From assembly GCF_028280385.1 (NCBI RefSeq), contig NZ_JANQLX010000016.1, positions 30,197-94,196 on the forward strand: DNA of 64,000 bases, read 5' to 3'. Of the stretch, positions 9,016 through 18,295 are shown in pieces. This DNA comes from Allomuricauda sp. GTDB taxonomy: Bacteria; Bacteroidota; Bacteroidia; Flavobacteriales; Flavobacteriaceae. A model generated the notes under the pieces. It was not told the DNA's origin and did not search any database. It saw only the letters and a list, made by a program, of their open reading frames with translations. The translations under genes and the position numbers were made by a program. The stretch's first letter is position 1, and each line of letters starts with the position of its first letter.

Positions 9016-9888
9016 ATGCGAAAAATATGCCTCATTCTTATCACTGTTTTTAGTGTTCATAGTACATTTTCCCAAGACATTATCGTAACCCAAAACAACG
9101 ATACCATCCATTGTAAAATCACCAAACAGAAAAAGGATGTTATCTACTTTGTGTTCAAAAATGGCGACTCCTATCAAAGCACCTTGTTGGATATGGATGA
9201 AGTGCAGTCTTTTCAGAAGGATTTTAATACGAAAAGAATCCCAAAAGATAGCCTTCCAGGTCACATTAAGGCCTCTGGTTTTAGGTTGGCCGTCAATGGT
9301 GGTTTTAGCTACGACCCTGCTAAAATTGACCCGTCTGTTCCGGTCTTTCTCCGAGAGTACAACGATGAGTTGCGTTCCGGTTACCATTTGGAGACCAGTG
9401 CCGTCTATTTTTTTGATAGAACCATTGGGGTTGGCATAAAATATAATCTATTCAAATCCAAAAACACCATGAACAATGTCGACTTCACCGCTCCAGATGG
9501 AACAATCCTTAATGGGACCCTGGAAAATGACATAACCACCTCCTTTGTAGGTTTGGTGTTGGCCACAAGGTTTATGGGCAAAAAAAGTAACAACGCCGTC
9601 TTTATTAACTCTGCTTTTGGTTATTTGTCCTATAAGGACAACCAACTGTTGGTTGACCCATTTACGTTCACGGGCAGCACCTTAGGTTCGAGCTTGGACG
9701 TGGGGTATGATTATGAATTATCGGACGGTTTTTTTATTGGTGCCCAAGTGGGCATTACCGGGGGCCGTATCAAAAAACTTGAAATGGAAAGTACATCGGG
9801 AGTTCAAACAGTGGAACTATCGGACAACGAAAGGCCCTGGGGAAGTGCCCGAATAGATTTCTCGGTTGGCTTTAGGTATCAGCTCTAG
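9016..9888 (+). CDS. outer-membrane beta-barrel-like protein, function unknown
   Basis: A 290-aa protein with a Sec signal peptide (about 1-20, ending TFSQ-D). An N-terminal segment with TQNNDTIHCKITKQKKDVIYF matches the start of many flavobacterial surface proteins annotated only as hypothetical. The C-terminal two thirds alternate hydrophobic and polar residues and end in an aromatic-rich strand (DFSVGFRYQL), as in small outer-membrane barrels. Its TAG stop shares the palindrome CTAG (9885-9888) with the stop codon of the convergent gene. Confidence 0.7.
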   Translation: MRKICLILITVFSVHSTFSQDIIVTQNNDTIHCKITKQKKDVIYFVFKNGDSYQSTLLDMDEVQSFQKDFNTKRIPKDSLPGHIKASGFRLAVNGGFSYDPAKIDPSVPVFLREYNDELRSGYHLETSAVYFFDRTIGVGIKYNLFKSKNTMNNVDFTAPDGTILNGTLENDITTSFVGLVLATRFMGKKSNNAVFINSAFGYLSYKDNQLLVDPFTFTGSTLGSSLDVGYDYELSDGFFIGAQVGITGGRIKKLEMESTSGVQTVELSDNERPWGSARIDFSVGFRYQL

Positions 9889-10568
9889 CTTTTAAAAAAT
9901 TCCCTGTACTGTTCTACCCTAAAATCCAAGGTATTGAAATTGGGATTTTTGGCTTTCATGTCCTTATAGGCTTGCAGGCTTCCCACCGCTCTGTTGGCGG
10001 CACCAGATGGGGCGGTCAACGAAACTGTTTTTATGCTTCGCCCATTTCCATGGCTAGCGGATGCATCTGGCAGTTCCAGCGTATGGATCCTTGGCACCTG
10101 ATCGGAGACCACTTCAAGCGAAAGACCAAGTTCCTTTAATTGTTTCCGAAAAAAATACTCTGGTCCATTCTTGCTGTTCCCTCCCATGAACAGGACGGTC
10201 TCCACTTTCTTGAATTGTTGTAAATACCCCACCAAATTGCGTAGTTGTACATTCTGCATCCCCAAATCCGAGGCATCCACCTTTTGCCGTTCTGCCTGCT
10301 CCACGATATCGCAAACCCCAATGTTATGCTGTAAGAGAAAGTTTCTTCGTTGCTCCACCGCTTTGGCCGTAGTCTCATAGACAAGGTCCAGTTTAAAAAT
10401 ACGGTCGAGAATGGGCCAAAGCATACCGTTACGACTACCATAACAAAAGTCCACATCATCCGCCTTTAGGTCGCCCGTGGTAAATCTGGGTGGGGGAAGA
10501 GTACCAACAATGATCTTTGTGGCTTCGGGGAATAGAAAAGGCTTATAAGGGTGGCTATGCAAAAACAT
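9885..10568 (-). CDS. uracil-DNA glycosylase family protein
   Basis: A 227-aa protein resembling the UDG superfamily (mismatch-specific/SMUG-like, often annotated only as uracil-DNA glycosylase family). Evidence is the N-terminal IIVGTLPPPRF (family GxxP loop), a Y-x-x-x-N-x-M/W segment (FCYGSRNGMLWPIL), and a C-terminal LPDASASHGN followed by SGAANR. It may excise uracil from DNA, but the catalytic residue is not certain. ATG at 10568 is preferred over the TTG one codon upstream because it forms a TGATG junction with the upstream gene's stop, implying coupling. Confidence 0.65.
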   Translation of the reverse strand: MFLHSHPYKPFLFPEATKIIVGTLPPPRFTTGDLKADDVDFCYGSRNGMLWPILDRIFKLDLVYETTAKAVEQRRNFLLQHNIGVCDIVEQAERQKVDASDLGMQNVQLRNLVGYLQQFKKVETVLFMGGNSKNGPEYFFRKQLKELGLSLEVVSDQVPRIHTLELPDASASHGNGRSIKTVSLTAPSGAANRAVGSLQAYKDMKAKNPNFNTLDFRVEQYREFFKS

Positions 10569-11293
10569 CAATGTAGTGCTTGAAGTTCTTCCTGGGCCAT
10601 TTTGATAAGGCTTCGGTTTTGTCTGAAATTCGGTTTGGACATGTTTTCCGATTCAGTCACCATTTCCCCATAGATCTCCTTGGCCATTTCCGCTTTATCC
10701 TGACGCACAAGAAATCTTGCCAGTTCCAATCGTTCCGGGAAATTGGAATAAGGAGTATCAAAACTTCGCAGGGTTTCCTCGGCCAATTTTAAGTCCCCAT
10801 TTTTTTCCATGGTCAATGCATAGAGGAAAGAAGCCTTGGATTTCCGAAATTTCGGGTCACCGGATATTTTTTCGGCGCATTGCACCACCTCTTCTAGATT
10901 ACCTGCCCTATAATGGGCTTCCAGCAGTTTGGAAAGCACGTAAAAATCCTTGGAAAATACATCCTTTAATGAGGATTCATATTGGGCAATCGCCTCCTGG
11001 AACAATCCCTCGTCCAAATAAGCATCGGCCAGGGCCACTCTATTTTCAAAGGTCTCGGAAAATTTAAGTTTTTTCTCCAGGTCCTTTATTTTTTTGGATG
11101 GATTTATGGCGGTAACCAAACTCTCCTGGACCTTTTCAATATCCCTTTTACGGAATACATTCATAAAGAGATAGAGCAGCGACCCAATAATGGGAAGAAA
11201 AATGATGGCAAAAATCCAGTAGTAGTTATTTCGGTTGGTATAGCAGTGGTAAATACAAAACCCTTGTAGGGCAACAATGGCGTAATAGTACAT
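10568..11293 (-). CDS. PLDc_N-like membrane anchor with TPR repeats
   Basis: A 241-aa protein. Residues 1-50 contain two hydrophobic segments resembling the N-terminal membrane region of cardiolipin synthases (YYWIFAIIFLPIIGSLLYLF), but there is no phospholipase D catalytic domain. From about residue 75 it is made of TPR-like helix pairs (NRVALADAYLDEGLFQEAIAQ, LLEAHYRAGNLEEVVQCAEK). This suggests a membrane-tethered scaffold. The protein is common in Flavobacteriia, with no known role that I can cite. Confidence 0.75.
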   Translation of the reverse strand: MYYYAIVALQGFCIYHCYTNRNNYYWIFAIIFLPIIGSLLYLFMNVFRKRDIEKVQESLVTAINPSKKIKDLEKKLKFSETFENRVALADAYLDEGLFQEAIAQYESSLKDVFSKDFYVLSKLLEAHYRAGNLEEVVQCAEKISGDPKFRKSKASFLYALTMEKNGDLKLAEETLRSFDTPYSNFPERLELARFLVRQDKAEMAKEIYGEMVTESENMSKPNFRQNRSLIKMAQEELQALH

Positions 11294-11370
11294 TGCCTAA
11301 AAATAAAAAGTATCAGGCAAAAACCAAGGTGTCCCATTCATTTTTGCCCGATAATTTTAGGTGACCCGAA

Positions 11371-13917
11371 TTAGGCGGAATTCCTACTGGCATTAATGTT
11401 GCCATACAGGGAACGGGTCACGATTTTCTCGTACAACTCCTTATATGCTGTATCTTTTGTGATATGGTATAGTGCATTCTGTTGAATGACCAATAATGGC
11501 AAGACTATTTCTTCCCTAATTTTAACCGACTCCCTGGATACTTCTTCATCCTCCATTAAAATTTCCTGACCTGAGATTTGCAGGAGCATTTCTTTGGATA
11601 GCTGGTATTCTTGATACAGAATTTTCCAGAAAGGGCCAAATTCAGCATCTTGCTCCATATAGCTTGTCAAGTCGAAATTGGTTTTGGCCAGCGACATCAT
11701 ACTGTTGTGCATCAATGCCCTAAAAAATGGAACATCTTTGTACAGACTCTTCACTTCTTCCAATCTTCCCTCATCCTTCATTTGCTGGATGGCCGTACCA
11801 ATTCCAAAGTACCCTGGAACGTTTTGTTTCAATTGGCTCCAAGAACCTACAAAGGAAATCGCCCTTAGGTCAGAAAGGGTCAGTTGTTTTTTGCTCCCTC
11901 GCTTTCCTGGTCTACTGCCAATATTGGCTTTGGTGTAATATTTTAGGGTACTCCGATTCTCCAAATACGGAATAAACTTTTCATGCTGTTTCAGCGCGTT
12001 GTACTTATCAAAGCTCAACTCGGAGAGCAACTTGATCAATTTTCTTTGCGCATCGGAAATTACATGCTCTTCCCCGTATAGGTCATTGCTCAGACCGGCA
12101 GTAAGAAGCTGCTCCGCATTGTGCATGAACTGCTCTTTGGTTCCATAGGTACTGGTAATGGTCTGCCCCTGGATGGTCATTTGGATTTCGTGATTGGCCA
12201 CATCATTGGTCTGCGCTGCGTAGAAACGATGTGTTTTACCACCACCCCTTGCAGGCGGTCCGCCCCTACCGTCAAAGAAGATGGCCTTTATCCCATTTTT
12301 TTTGCACACTTGACTCAAGGTTTCCTTGGTTCTTAAAATAGACCAATTGGCTTTGAGGTAACCCCCATCCTTGGTACCATCGGAGAAGCCCAACATAATG
12401 GTGTGCTTGTCGTTGCGCCTTTTAAGGTGTTCCCTATAAAGTGGAGTATCAAAAAAGGTCTGCATCACTTCTTCCGAAGCTTCCATGCCTTTCATGGTCT
12501 CAAAAAGTGGGATGATATCAAAGGTTATGTCCTCCGTTTTCCATCCGCTCCATCTAAAGAGTCCAAAAACGAAAAAGACAGAAAATATATCCTCGGAATT
12601 ACTGATAATATATCGGTTGCAACCCTCTTCCCCGTTGTTTTGCTGAATTTCCTTCAGCTGTTGGATGTTGGTCAAAGTATCCCTAACAATATCCTCACTA
12701 TAATCCGCAGGATCCAATTGGAGGTCCTTTTCCAATAACCAGTGCACCAAGGTCTCTTGATCAAGTTCATCCAGAGATTCTTTGATGGCACCCTGTTGTT
12801 TTAGGATGGTCTCCACGGTCAGGTAATGTTTGCTGTGATCCTGGCGAATGTCCAAGGAGGCAAAATGCGTTTTGAAAATATGTACCTTGTTGATGAATCT
12901 GTCAAGTTCTTTTAGGTATAGCCCGTGATGGTTGGTCACTATTTTTTCCCGGATTAGGGTCAGGGAGTCCACTATTTCCTGATAGCCTACAATGGTCTTG
13001 GAATCAAACATGGCCTTGTACAATCTACCGCTCAGGATCATTAAATCTTCCTGAAGACTCTTAAAGGTCAACTTTTTTCTAAGGGCCTTTAGTTCGTTGT
13101 AATAGCACTTCATCAAAGTAAGCCTTAACTCGTCGGCCACTTGTCTGGTAATCTTGGCTGTTACAAAGGGATTTCCATCACGATCCCCGCCTGGCCAAAA
13201 TCCAAGTTTTATGATATTGTAATTGGCAAAATTTTCGTCCCTAATGTTGCTTTTTATGTATTCGAACAGCTCGCCAATGGCATCGTAATATGTGTTTCGA
13301 AGGATATAAATGATGTTTTTGGCCTCATCCAAAGGGGTGGGCTTTTTGGAATTTACCAAAGAGGTCAAACCCAGCTGTTGCAGGCTCATGTCAATATCGT
13401 CAATCTTATCCTGGTCTATCAGCTTCCTCAACTCGGCTATAATATCCAACACGGCTGGGGTGTAAAATTGGGTCGGGTGGGCTGTCAGCACAAAACGGGC
13501 ACTAAAACTGGACAAGTTCTTGGAAATCTTATCCCAGTTTTTGGTCTGGTTCACCAACTCAAAATAATCTTTTACTGATAGGGAGTTGGTATATTCCTGA
13601 AGTTTGGGGAAGGCTGAGTCCTCAACACTATCATATAGCACCACTTGCCTTTCCACATATTGGATGATCTTGAACATAAAGTCCAAACGTTGCCTTTCAT
13701 CCTTGATGTCCACAAAATTGTTGAAGAAGGTTTCCAGAATCTCCTGGGGCTGTTTCCCATTCTTCAGACCTTCCTTGCACTGGTCCAACAACAATGGAAT
13801 GAGCATGCCCACATTTTCAATATCCCTGTAAGGTAAGCTCAGGAACAAGCTATTGTATACATTGAATTTATTGGTGACCGATTTTCTAAATTCTTCAAGA
13901 CGTCTTGAATACTGCAT
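11371..13917 (-). CDS. ppc: phosphoenolpyruvate carboxylase
   Basis: Carboxylates PEP to oxaloacetate, the anaplerotic entry to the TCA cycle. The 848 aa are slightly short of the 880-900 aa enterobacterial form but complete at both ends. Catalytic His147 lies in VLTAHPTQ; GGDRDGNPFV and the mobile loop GRGGPPARGGGKTH (the Bacteroidota variant of GRGGxxGRGGG) are visible, as is GSRPGKRG near the C-terminus. A possible -7 element for it lies at 14025-14032. The gene is monocistronic by spacing. Confidence 0.95.
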   Translation of the reverse strand: MQYSRRLEEFRKSVTNKFNVYNSLFLSLPYRDIENVGMLIPLLLDQCKEGLKNGKQPQEILETFFNNFVDIKDERQRLDFMFKIIQYVERQVVLYDSVEDSAFPKLQEYTNSLSVKDYFELVNQTKNWDKISKNLSSFSARFVLTAHPTQFYTPAVLDIIAELRKLIDQDKIDDIDMSLQQLGLTSLVNSKKPTPLDEAKNIIYILRNTYYDAIGELFEYIKSNIRDENFANYNIIKLGFWPGGDRDGNPFVTAKITRQVADELRLTLMKCYYNELKALRKKLTFKSLQEDLMILSGRLYKAMFDSKTIVGYQEIVDSLTLIREKIVTNHHGLYLKELDRFINKVHIFKTHFASLDIRQDHSKHYLTVETILKQQGAIKESLDELDQETLVHWLLEKDLQLDPADYSEDIVRDTLTNIQQLKEIQQNNGEEGCNRYIISNSEDIFSVFFVFGLFRWSGWKTEDITFDIIPLFETMKGMEASEEVMQTFFDTPLYREHLKRRNDKHTIMLGFSDGTKDGGYLKANWSILRTKETLSQVCKKNGIKAIFFDGRGGPPARGGGKTHRFYAAQTNDVANHEIQMTIQGQTITSTYGTKEQFMHNAEQLLTAGLSNDLYGEEHVISDAQRKLIKLLSELSFDKYNALKQHEKFIPYLENRSTLKYYTKANIGSRPGKRGSKKQLTLSDLRAISFVGSWSQLKQNVPGYFGIGTAIQQMKDEGRLEEVKSLYKDVPFFRALMHNSMMSLAKTNFDLTSYMEQDAEFGPFWKILYQEYQLSKEMLLQISGQEILMEDEEVSRESVKIREEIVLPLLVIQQNALYHITKDTAYKELYEKIVTRSLYGNINASRNSA

Positions 13918-14024
13918 GGATCAAACTATATGAGGGTTAGTATTTACGGAAGGGCTAAGATCGTGATAAATGCTGAATAGACATCCATATTTTATGCACA
14001 TCACAATTTATAACACCCACCCCA

Positions 14025-14032
14025 CAAACTTA
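14025..14032 (-). promoter_or_regulatory. possible Bacteroidota -7 element for ppc
   Basis: On the minus strand this reads TAAGTTTG, a full match to TAnnTTTG, about 108 bases before the ppc ATG, in the 165-bp gap between yaaA and ppc. No clear TTG -33 element sits at the usual spacing, so the call is weak. If used, the ppc mRNA would have a leader of about 100 nt. Confidence 0.35.
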
Positions 14033-14082
14033 ACATCTTATGTGCGGACAGCACAGGGGTTTAAATTAAGTTATCGCTAAGC

Positions 14083-14844
14083 TTACCGGATAAAGACAGG
14101 TTCATCGGGTTTAAGGGTGTGCTCTGCGCTGAAGATATATCCGTCGTAGTCAAAACCTTTAAGATCGTCCATAGTTTTAGCCTCGGTGTCCAATATATAC
14201 CTTACCATGGAGCCCCTTGCTTTTTTGGCAAAAAAGCTGATTACCTTTAGTTTATCATTCTTCCAGTCCTTAAAAATTGGGGTGATTACCGGTACTTTCA
14301 GTGTTTTTGGGTCAATCGCGCCAAAGTACTCATTGCTTGCCAAATTGATGAACAATTCCCCATCCTCCAACTCTTCGTTCAGATGCGCTGTCAACGTCTT
14401 TTTCCAGAATTCGTATAGATTTTTTTTGCGGGCCACCTTGAGCTGTGTTCCCATTTCCAATCGGTAGGGTTGAATCAAATCCAATGGTTTTAGAATCCCG
14501 TAAAGACCTGACAGGATTCTCAGGGTATCCTGCAGGGCATCCAACTTTGCTTCAGGAATGGTATAGGCATCCAGTCCCTGGTAAACATCCCCATTGAACG
14601 AATAGACAGCAGGCCTGGCATTTTCTGTGGTAAAGGGAGTTGAAAATTGTTGGTTGCGCTCCCAATTCAGCTCGGCCAACTTATCTGAAATGGACATCAG
14701 TTTTGACAAAGCCCTGGGTTTTTTCTTGGCCAGCACGGCATTTAATTTTTTGGACTGCTCCAAAAACTGTGGTTGACTATATTTCGATGTGGGGAGAGCG
14801 GTTTCAAAATCGAGCGACTTGGCGGGAGATATAACAATTTTCAT
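14083..14844 (-). CDS. yaaA: peroxide stress protein YaaA (DUF328)
   Basis: A 253-aa member of the YaaA/DUF328 family, which in E. coli limits intracellular unincorporated iron during H2O2 stress and binds DNA. Family features visible are the N-terminal ISPAKSLDF, a [11 protein letters not shown] segment (typical Y-x-G-L/I core), [23 protein letters not shown] and a late FFAKKARG(S)M(V)RY. It is complete and monocistronic. Confidence 0.92.
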   Translation of the reverse strand: MKIVISPAKSLDFETALPTSKYSQPQFLEQSKKLNAVLAKKKPRALSKLMSISDKLAELNWERNQQFSTPFTTENARPAVYSFNGDVYQGLDAYTIPEAKLDALQDTLRILSGLYGILKPLDLIQPYRLEMGTQLKVARKKNLYEFWKKTLTAHLNEELEDGELFINLASNEYFGAIDPKTLKVPVITPIFKDWKNDKLKVISFFAKKARGSMVRYILDTEAKTMDDLKGFDYDGYIFSAEHTLKPDEPVFIR

Positions 14845-14932
14845 CGAGATAAATTTTTAGTAAAAATAGCGATCCCATTGGATTTATATGATTTCCAACA
14901 AAAGGTGTTTTCAATCTTGTGATCGAATATGC

Positions 14933-15961
14933 TTATGATTCGCTATGCTTGGCGTAATTACGCCACTTTTCTATGCAGTTGGCCATATCCTCGGGCAATT
15001 CCGAATCAAAACGCATGAATTCTCCACTTACCGGATGCTGAAATCCAAGGGTTTTGGCATGCAAGGCCTGTCTGGGAAGAATTTTAAAGGCATTTTCCAC
15101 ATATTGTTTGTACTTGGTAAATGTAGTGCCCTTTAAGATTTTATCACCCCCATAGCGCCCATCGTTGAACAGGGTATGTCCAATGTATTTCATATGTACC
15201 CTTATCTGATGGGTCCTTCCCGTCTCCAATTTGCAGGAGATCAAGGTTACATAGCCCAAACGCTCCAACACTTTGTAATGGGTAACTGCCTCCTTTCCTT
15301 GGTCTCCGTCCGGAAATACCATCATCTGCAGGCGGTTTTTGGGATTTCTCCCAATATGTCCTTCCACTGTGCCCTCATCATCCTCAACATTCCCCCAGAC
15401 CAAGGCTAGATATTCGCGTTCGCTGCTCTTGTCAAAAAACTGTTTGGCCAAATGGGTCATTGCCAATTCCGTTTTCGCAATTACAAGGAGACCAGAGGTA
15501 TCCTTATCTATTCGATGTACCAGACCGGGACGTTCGGAACTGTTGGTTGGCAAGTTCTCAAAATGATGTACCAATGCGTTGATCAGGGTCCCGGAATAAT
15601 TTCCGTGCCCGGGATGCACTACCATCCCTGCAGGTTTATTGACCACCAAAAGAGAGTCGTCCTCAAATACAATATCCAAAGGAATATCCTCGGGGGTCAA
15701 TAGAAACTCATAGGGCGGGTGCTCAAACATAACTTTGACCTCATCCCCTGCCTTTACCTTATAGTTCTGTTTTACAATATTGTCATTGACCCAGATTTGG
15801 CCTTGTTTGGCAGCCTGCTGAATTTTGTTCCGGGTGGCATTCTCAATGAAGTTCATGAGAAACTTGTCCACCCGTAAAGGTTCTTGGCCCTTTGAAGCTA
15901 CAAACCGATAGTGTTCAAAAAGTTCTTCTTGGGAAAGTTCTGGATTTTCCGGATTATCCAT
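14933..15961 (-). CDS. RluD-type rRNA pseudouridine synthase
   Basis: A 342-aa RluA-family pseudouridine synthase. An N-terminal S4 RNA-binding domain lies at about 30-90. The catalytic Asp152 is in VHRIDKDTSGLL. FLLTPEDIPLDIVFEDD and GRTHQIRVHMKYIGHTL are the usual conserved blocks. The length and S4 domain fit RluD (23S rRNA helix 69), but RluC-like specificity cannot be excluded from sequence alone. Its start is 2 nt after the stop of the PASTA gene, so the two form an operon transcribed PASTA then rluD. Confidence 0.92.
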   Translation of the reverse strand: MDNPENPELSQEELFEHYRFVASKGQEPLRVDKFLMNFIENATRNKIQQAAKQGQIWVNDNIVKQNYKVKAGDEVKVMFEHPPYEFLLTPEDIPLDIVFEDDSLLVVNKPAGMVVHPGHGNYSGTLINALVHHFENLPTNSSERPGLVHRIDKDTSGLLVIAKTELAMTHLAKQFFDKSSEREYLALVWGNVEDDEGTVEGHIGRNPKNRLQMMVFPDGDQGKEAVTHYKVLERLGYVTLISCKLETGRTHQIRVHMKYIGHTLFNDGRYGGDKILKGTTFTKYKQYVENAFKILPRQALHAKTLGFQHPVSGEFMRFDSELPEDMANCIEKWRNYAKHSES

Positions 15962-15963
15962 GA

Positions 15964-16554
15964 CTATTGGGATTCTGCCTGGACCTTGGCACTACCTGGA
16001 ATTTTTCCGTTACCACAGATGAGCTCAATTTTGGAGGTTTTGGGTAATTTATCACCTGGTTTGATATACTTTCCCTTATGCCTTAACCCATATACCATGT
16101 CCAATCCAAGTTCATCCCTGTAGGTAACCCGCTGTACTTCAAGACCTACTGCCTGGAGCATGGTTCTGGCGTTGCGTTGGGTAACCTGGATTACGTCAGG
16201 CACCGTAACTTTTTTATAGCCTGATGGGTTCACCTTAAAATAAATCTTCCGATTGGCCTTCACTTTGTTTCCAGCCGGTGGATTTTGTCCAATTATGGAA
16301 AAACTGGGATAGTTCGGGTCATAGTTTGAGGAATCAAGATCCTTTTCATATCGCAATCCGGCTTTTTCAACGGCATCCCGCATTTCCATAACCGACATTC
16401 GCGAAAAGTCGGGTACCTCAACAAATTCACCGTGATTGGTGGAACTCTTGAGCCATTGCAATGTTAAAAATACCAATAGCACCACCACCACTACTGCCAA
16501 CCCCAATTGGATAAAGAATACCTTGCTTTTTAAAAAGCTCAAAAAATGTTTCAT
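15964..16554 (-). CDS. single-pass membrane protein with PASTA domains
   Basis: 196 aa from the ATG at 16554. A longer frame to 16713 would overlap ddl and lacks conservation. The short cytoplasmic N-terminus is followed by one TM helix (about 11-34) and at least two extracytoplasmic PASTA domains (VPDFSRMSVMEMRDAVEKAGL about 45-115; VPDVIQVTQRNARTMLQAVGL about 118-185). PASTA domains bind muropeptide or beta-lactam-like ligands in Ser/Thr kinases and PBPs, but here no kinase or PBP domain is attached. It is divergent from ddl (D-Ala-D-Ala ligase), which fits a peptidoglycan link (inference). Confidence 0.88.
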   Translation of the reverse strand: MKHFLSFLKSKVFFIQLGLAVVVVVLLVFLTLQWLKSSTNHGEFVEVPDFSRMSVMEMRDAVEKAGLRYEKDLDSSNYDPNYPSFSIIGQNPPAGNKVKANRKIYFKVNPSGYKKVTVPDVIQVTQRNARTMLQAVGLEVQRVTYRDELGLDMVYGLRHKGKYIKPGDKLPKTSKIELICGNGKIPGSAKVQAESQ

Positions 16555-16573
16555 CTTCCTTAGCTTATCTGAA

Positions 16574-16581
16574 CAAATATA
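16574..16581 (-). promoter_or_regulatory. predicted -7 promoter element for the PASTA-rluD operon
   Basis: On the minus strand this reads TATATTTG, a full match to TAnnTTTG, 19 bases before the PASTA start codon in the 78-bp divergent gap with ddl. No convincing -33 TTG is seen. It supports the start at 16554 because the longer frame would place the element inside the coding sequence. Confidence 0.45.
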
Positions 16582-16632
16582 GGAAAGCCAGTCATTTTTC
16601 TTTACTTTGTCCTTGCCATATTCGATAAGCCG

Positions 16633-17607
16633 ATGAAAAAAAATATAGCCGTTATTATGGGCGGTTACTCCAGTGAATACGAAATTTCCATTAAGAGCGG
16701 CACGGTGGTCCATAAGTTTTTGGACCGATCCAAATACAATTCGTTCCCCATATTGATTTCACATAAAAAATGGGTTTACCAAGATGAACATGGACAGGAA
16801 CACCCTGTTGACAAATCCGATTTCAGCATTTCCATCGAGGGGCAGAAAGTTCATTTTGATTGTATTTTCAATGCCATTCATGGCACCCCCGGGGAGGATG
16901 GATTGCTACAGGCTTATTTTGAACTGTTGGATATTCCACAGACATCGTGCAACCATTACCAAGCTGCGCTCACTTTTAACAAAAGAGACCTCCTAAGTAC
17001 TTTAAAACCCTATGGCGTACAATGTGCCAAATCACATTATTTGAACGAGGGGGACGATATCAACGAGGAAACCATCATCCAAAAAGTTGGACTACCTTGT
17101 TTTGTGAAAGCCAATAGAGCGGGCAGTAGCTATGGTATCAGTAAGGTACACCAGCAAAAGGAACTACATCCGGCCATAACCAAAGCCTTTGCGGAAGACA
17201 ACCAGATTATCATAGAATCCGCATTGGAGGGCACGGAAGTTTCTGTTGGGGTCATCACTTATGGATCAGCAGTAACCGTTTTGCCCATTACGGAAATCGT
17301 TTCGGAGAATGATTTCTTTGATTACGAAGCAAAATATCTAGGCAAATCAGAGGAAATTACCCCGGCCCGGATTACGGAAACCCAAAAAAATAAGGTTACG
17401 GAATTGGCAAAGTTCATTTACCAGACCTTAGGCCTCAAAGGTTATACACGTAGCGAGTTCATTTTTGTTGGCGACGAGCCCCACCTTTTGGAGGTGAACA
17501 CCACCCCTGGACTTACAGAAGCCAGCATACTTCCGCAACAGGCCAAGGTAGCCGGAATTTCGTTGGAGCAGTTGTTTGGGAGTGCCATCGAAGAAGCAAT
17601 GCGATAG
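16633..17607 (+). CDS. ddl: D-alanine--D-alanine ligase
   Basis: ATP-grasp ligase making the D-Ala-D-Ala dipeptide for peptidoglycan. It is 324 aa. The N-terminal GGYSSEYEISIKSG, NAIHGTPGEDG, the ATP-grasp segment PCFVKANRAGSSYGISKV and the C-terminal LEVNTTPGLTEAS are all present. It starts divergently from the PASTA membrane protein and is followed 32 nt later by coaD on the same strand. Confidence 0.97.
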   Translation: MKKNIAVIMGGYSSEYEISIKSGTVVHKFLDRSKYNSFPILISHKKWVYQDEHGQEHPVDKSDFSISIEGQKVHFDCIFNAIHGTPGEDGLLQAYFELLDIPQTSCNHYQAALTFNKRDLLSTLKPYGVQCAKSHYLNEGDDINEETIIQKVGLPCFVKANRAGSSYGISKVHQQKELHPAITKAFAEDNQIIIESALEGTEVSVGVITYGSAVTVLPITEIVSENDFFDYEAKYLGKSEEITPARITETQKNKVTELAKFIYQTLGLKGYTRSEFIFVGDEPHLLEVNTTPGLTEASILPQQAKVAGISLEQLFGSAIEEAMR

Positions 17608-17639
17608 AAAAGCCGTATTTTTAAACCAAACCAATCCTA

Positions 17640-18098
17640 ATGAGACGTGCCATTTTTCCCGGTTCCTTTGACCCACTCACCTTGGGCCATTACGATATAA
17701 TCCAAAGAGGTATCACCCTTTTTGATGAATTGCTCATTGCCATCGGTATCAACGCGGATAAAAAATACATGTTCTCCCTGGAAGAGCGAACCCGGTTTAT
17801 TTCTGAAGCCTTTAAAGATGAGCCCAAAATAAAAGTGGTGACCTATGAAGGGCTTACAGTGGATTTTTGCAAAAAAGTGGATGCCAATTTTATTTTACGT
17901 GGATTGCGCAATCCTGCCGATTTTGAGTTTGAAAAGGCCATTGCCCATACCAATAGACAATTGTCGGAAATTGAAACCGTATTCCTGCTCACCTCCTCTG
18001 GAAAATCCTTTATAAGCTCATCCATTGTTAGGGACGTGATTCGTAATGGTGGCGACTACACGGGACTGGTTCCCGATACGGTAAGGGTATCTTCATAG
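17640..18098 (+). CDS. coaD: phosphopantetheine adenylyltransferase
   Basis: Penultimate step of coenzyme A synthesis: ATP plus 4'-phosphopantetheine gives dephospho-CoA. It is 152 aa with the nucleotidyltransferase motif FPGSFDPLTLGHYDII, RGLRNPADFEFEKAIAHTNR and the C-terminal ISSSIVRDV (ISSTxVRE-type). It is probably transcribed with ddl. Confidence 0.96.
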   Translation: MRRAIFPGSFDPLTLGHYDIIQRGITLFDELLIAIGINADKKYMFSLEERTRFISEAFKDEPKIKVVTYEGLTVDFCKKVDANFILRGLRNPADFEFEKAIAHTNRQLSEIETVFLLTSSGKSFISSSIVRDVIRNGGDYTGLVPDTVRVSS

Positions 18099-18295
18099 TA
18101 CGCTGACTATTACTGCAAATCCTTGATTTGACCACCTGCGTACTTCGGTGTTCGGACTAAGGCTATGTGTCATTCATCGAAGAAACCACATATTTTCATC
18201 GATTCACAACAAATACTGTTTGATGAAGGTCAATACCTATATTTTAGTAAGAAATATCTTATAATTTCAATAACCCAAATCTATTCCCCCGAGTT

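Noticed and set aside
15964..16713. A 249-aa PASTA protein start at 16713
   Set aside because: It would overlap the start of ddl, and the normal short cytoplasmic tail plus TM start at ATG 16554 behind a -7 element.
18099..18295. Possible RNA or regulatory element between coaD and the PAS kinase
   Set aside because: Only short AT-rich inverted repeats were seen, none strong enough. No gene is supported.
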